Assembly: GCA_029931535.1 (NCBI GenBank)
Contig: JAQPZY010001405.1
Location: 1,325,001-1,389,000, forward strand
Length of the DNA: 64,000 nt
Direction: 5' to 3'
Source of the DNA: Margaritifera margaritifera
Taxonomy: Eukaryota; Mollusca; Bivalvia; Unionida; Margaritiferidae
The notes under the pieces: generated by a model
Databases searched by the model: none
Told to the model about the DNA's origin: nothing
Seen by the model: the letters and a program-made list of their open reading frames with translations, nothing else
Position numbers and translations under genes: made by a program
In this document: positions 62,731 to 64,000 of the stretch, piece by piece
Layout of the letters: each line of letters begins with the position of its first letter
How positions within the stretch are numbered: position 1 is the first letter of the stretch

Positions 62731-64000
62731 TAAGCAGGTAATGAAGGTATATAAATGCTATGGATGGAGTGCCCAAACCAGGTGAATTGATGTCTTAAGA
62801 TCATTTCTGAAAAATACAACACTGGTAGAAAAATTTTGAAAATCTGGTTACCCAGCATTTTTTTTCCTGCTTGCTAGGTAAAGTACTGCGGTTGCCCCCA
62901 AGATTGCTGCAATCGAAATTATTCAACAACTTTTGTCATATATATAATTACTTCTAATTGCACACTTGTAACTCGCCATCAGTCCTGCTAATGAAAAGTG
63001 TTGCACAAGTCTAAATATTTATTTTAATCTATTTGAGATCAACAAATAAAAGATAATCAAACAATTTCCTTTTTTTTTTGATGGTGTCTTGTTGTCTGTC
63101 AGCTTCCTAGAAGTTAGCCGTCCCTGACCAGAAATGTGTCCATATTTTATGTTTAGTTGAGTTTCCATCATTATTATCATTAATCTTATACAATAAATCC
63201 AGTGTCTAAACTCTCAGGTAACTGTATACTTTCCATGTGAGATTTTGTTTTGGAATTACCCTAAAAAGCAACATAGCATGCAACAACAATTGTGATTGGT
63301 TTGATTCTTTAAACTTGCCATACTTCTTTATCTAAAGTTGGCCAATAAAAACAACTGTCACATGCTCTACACCAAGTGCCCATTTCTTCAATAGACAGTG
63401 AGAAAGCTTAATACAAGATCATAGTAACTCAGTGTGACGGGCCAAAGAAGAAAAAAATGGCTACCATATATTGGTGTGTTAATGATGAATATTCGCAAGT
63501 CTTGTTTCTTTAAGGGTTCACCCTGTGGGACTGGTAGTATGGACTGTGATTACTTAATCAGATAATGAGTGGCTGACACGTGGATTAGTGTGGTCTCTTA
63601 CCAACAGCAATCGCCCAGCACTCAACATCGGTATTATGTAGAGATAACTCAGACACCCTGCTGTCGGTAAATGGGGAAAATTTAATGATCAAATGTTTGT
63701 CACTGGAAAAAATATATAATTCCATTATAATTTTTAATATTATTTTTGGTTGCCTGACTGGGCTTTCACATTGGGAAAAATGGTTGCCCGGCATTAACTG
63801 TTCTTGTCAAAGGCTCCCAGGCTTAAATCCCAGATATAATGACCTTGACAATAAAAAAACCTCAAAAACTCTCTACCAAACCAACCCTCCCAGGGGTAAG
63901 TCAGTAACTGCAAAACAATTTTTTTAGCTTGGCCTGGACACAAACTTTTATTTTTTGCATATGCATGCATTCACTTTTATACTTTGAAAGTCTTTTTACA
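62731..64000. other. AT-rich sequence without a supported gene
   Basis: Short open frames at 63585-63927 on both strands have no splice or domain support. No further element recognised. Confidence 0.4.

Overview
This is animal genomic DNA and not bacterial. It is AT-rich, full of microsatellites and minisatellites, carries two tRNA-derived SINE-like elements and pogo/Tigger-like and MITE-like DNA transposons, and has spliceosomal-type GT/AG signals but no compact ORFs. The style (long ATAC, ATT, GATA and AAAT arrays, a degenerate mollusc-type repeat of about 150 bp, TA-target DNA transposons) suggests a mollusc or another lophotrochozoan. That is inference; the species cannot be named from the window.

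Region 1 (1-28.9 kb) is gene-poor. It holds many short-unit tandem repeats: units of 53, 45, 40, 29, 135, 39, 61, 37, 136 and 52 bases, plus simple repeats. Between them lie a few isolated exon-like segments (1369-1534, 5027-5234, 9893-9971 and 18323-18616 on +; 2530-2711 and 2801-3283 on -). Their splice phases do not chain, so I do not propose one gene for them.

Region 2 (28.9-33.8 kb) is a near-perfect tandem duplication with a period of about 2.4 kb. Each copy carries a (CATA)n array of about 1.2 kb followed by (TA)n, and the copies are separated and bounded by (CA)n(TA)n tracts.

Region 3 (33.8-45 kb) is AT-rich and non-coding, with more simple repeats and a 370-base tandem duplication.

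Region 4 (45-53 kb) has the best case for a host gene: a set of + strand segments (45655, 46462, 46852, 47609, 48951, 52642) with usable splice sites, matching phases at every junction and a closing stop. The product is not recognised. A SINE and a 53-base minisatellite lie in its putative introns.

Region 5 (54-63 kb) is a cluster of mobile elements: a 1.13 kb pogo-like non-autonomous element, a 30-base minisatellite, a degenerate roughly 150-base tandem family, a complete 2.55 kb pogo/Tigger-type element with 27-base inverted ends and TA target duplication, two copies of a roughly 213-base hairpin-rich MITE, and a second SINE. The pogo element's transposase gene is broken by an in-frame stop and has lost its catalytic core.

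I found no CRISPR array, operon, rRNA, stand-alone tRNA gene or convincing novel multi-gene system. The main interest lies in repeat architecture and the broken transposon.
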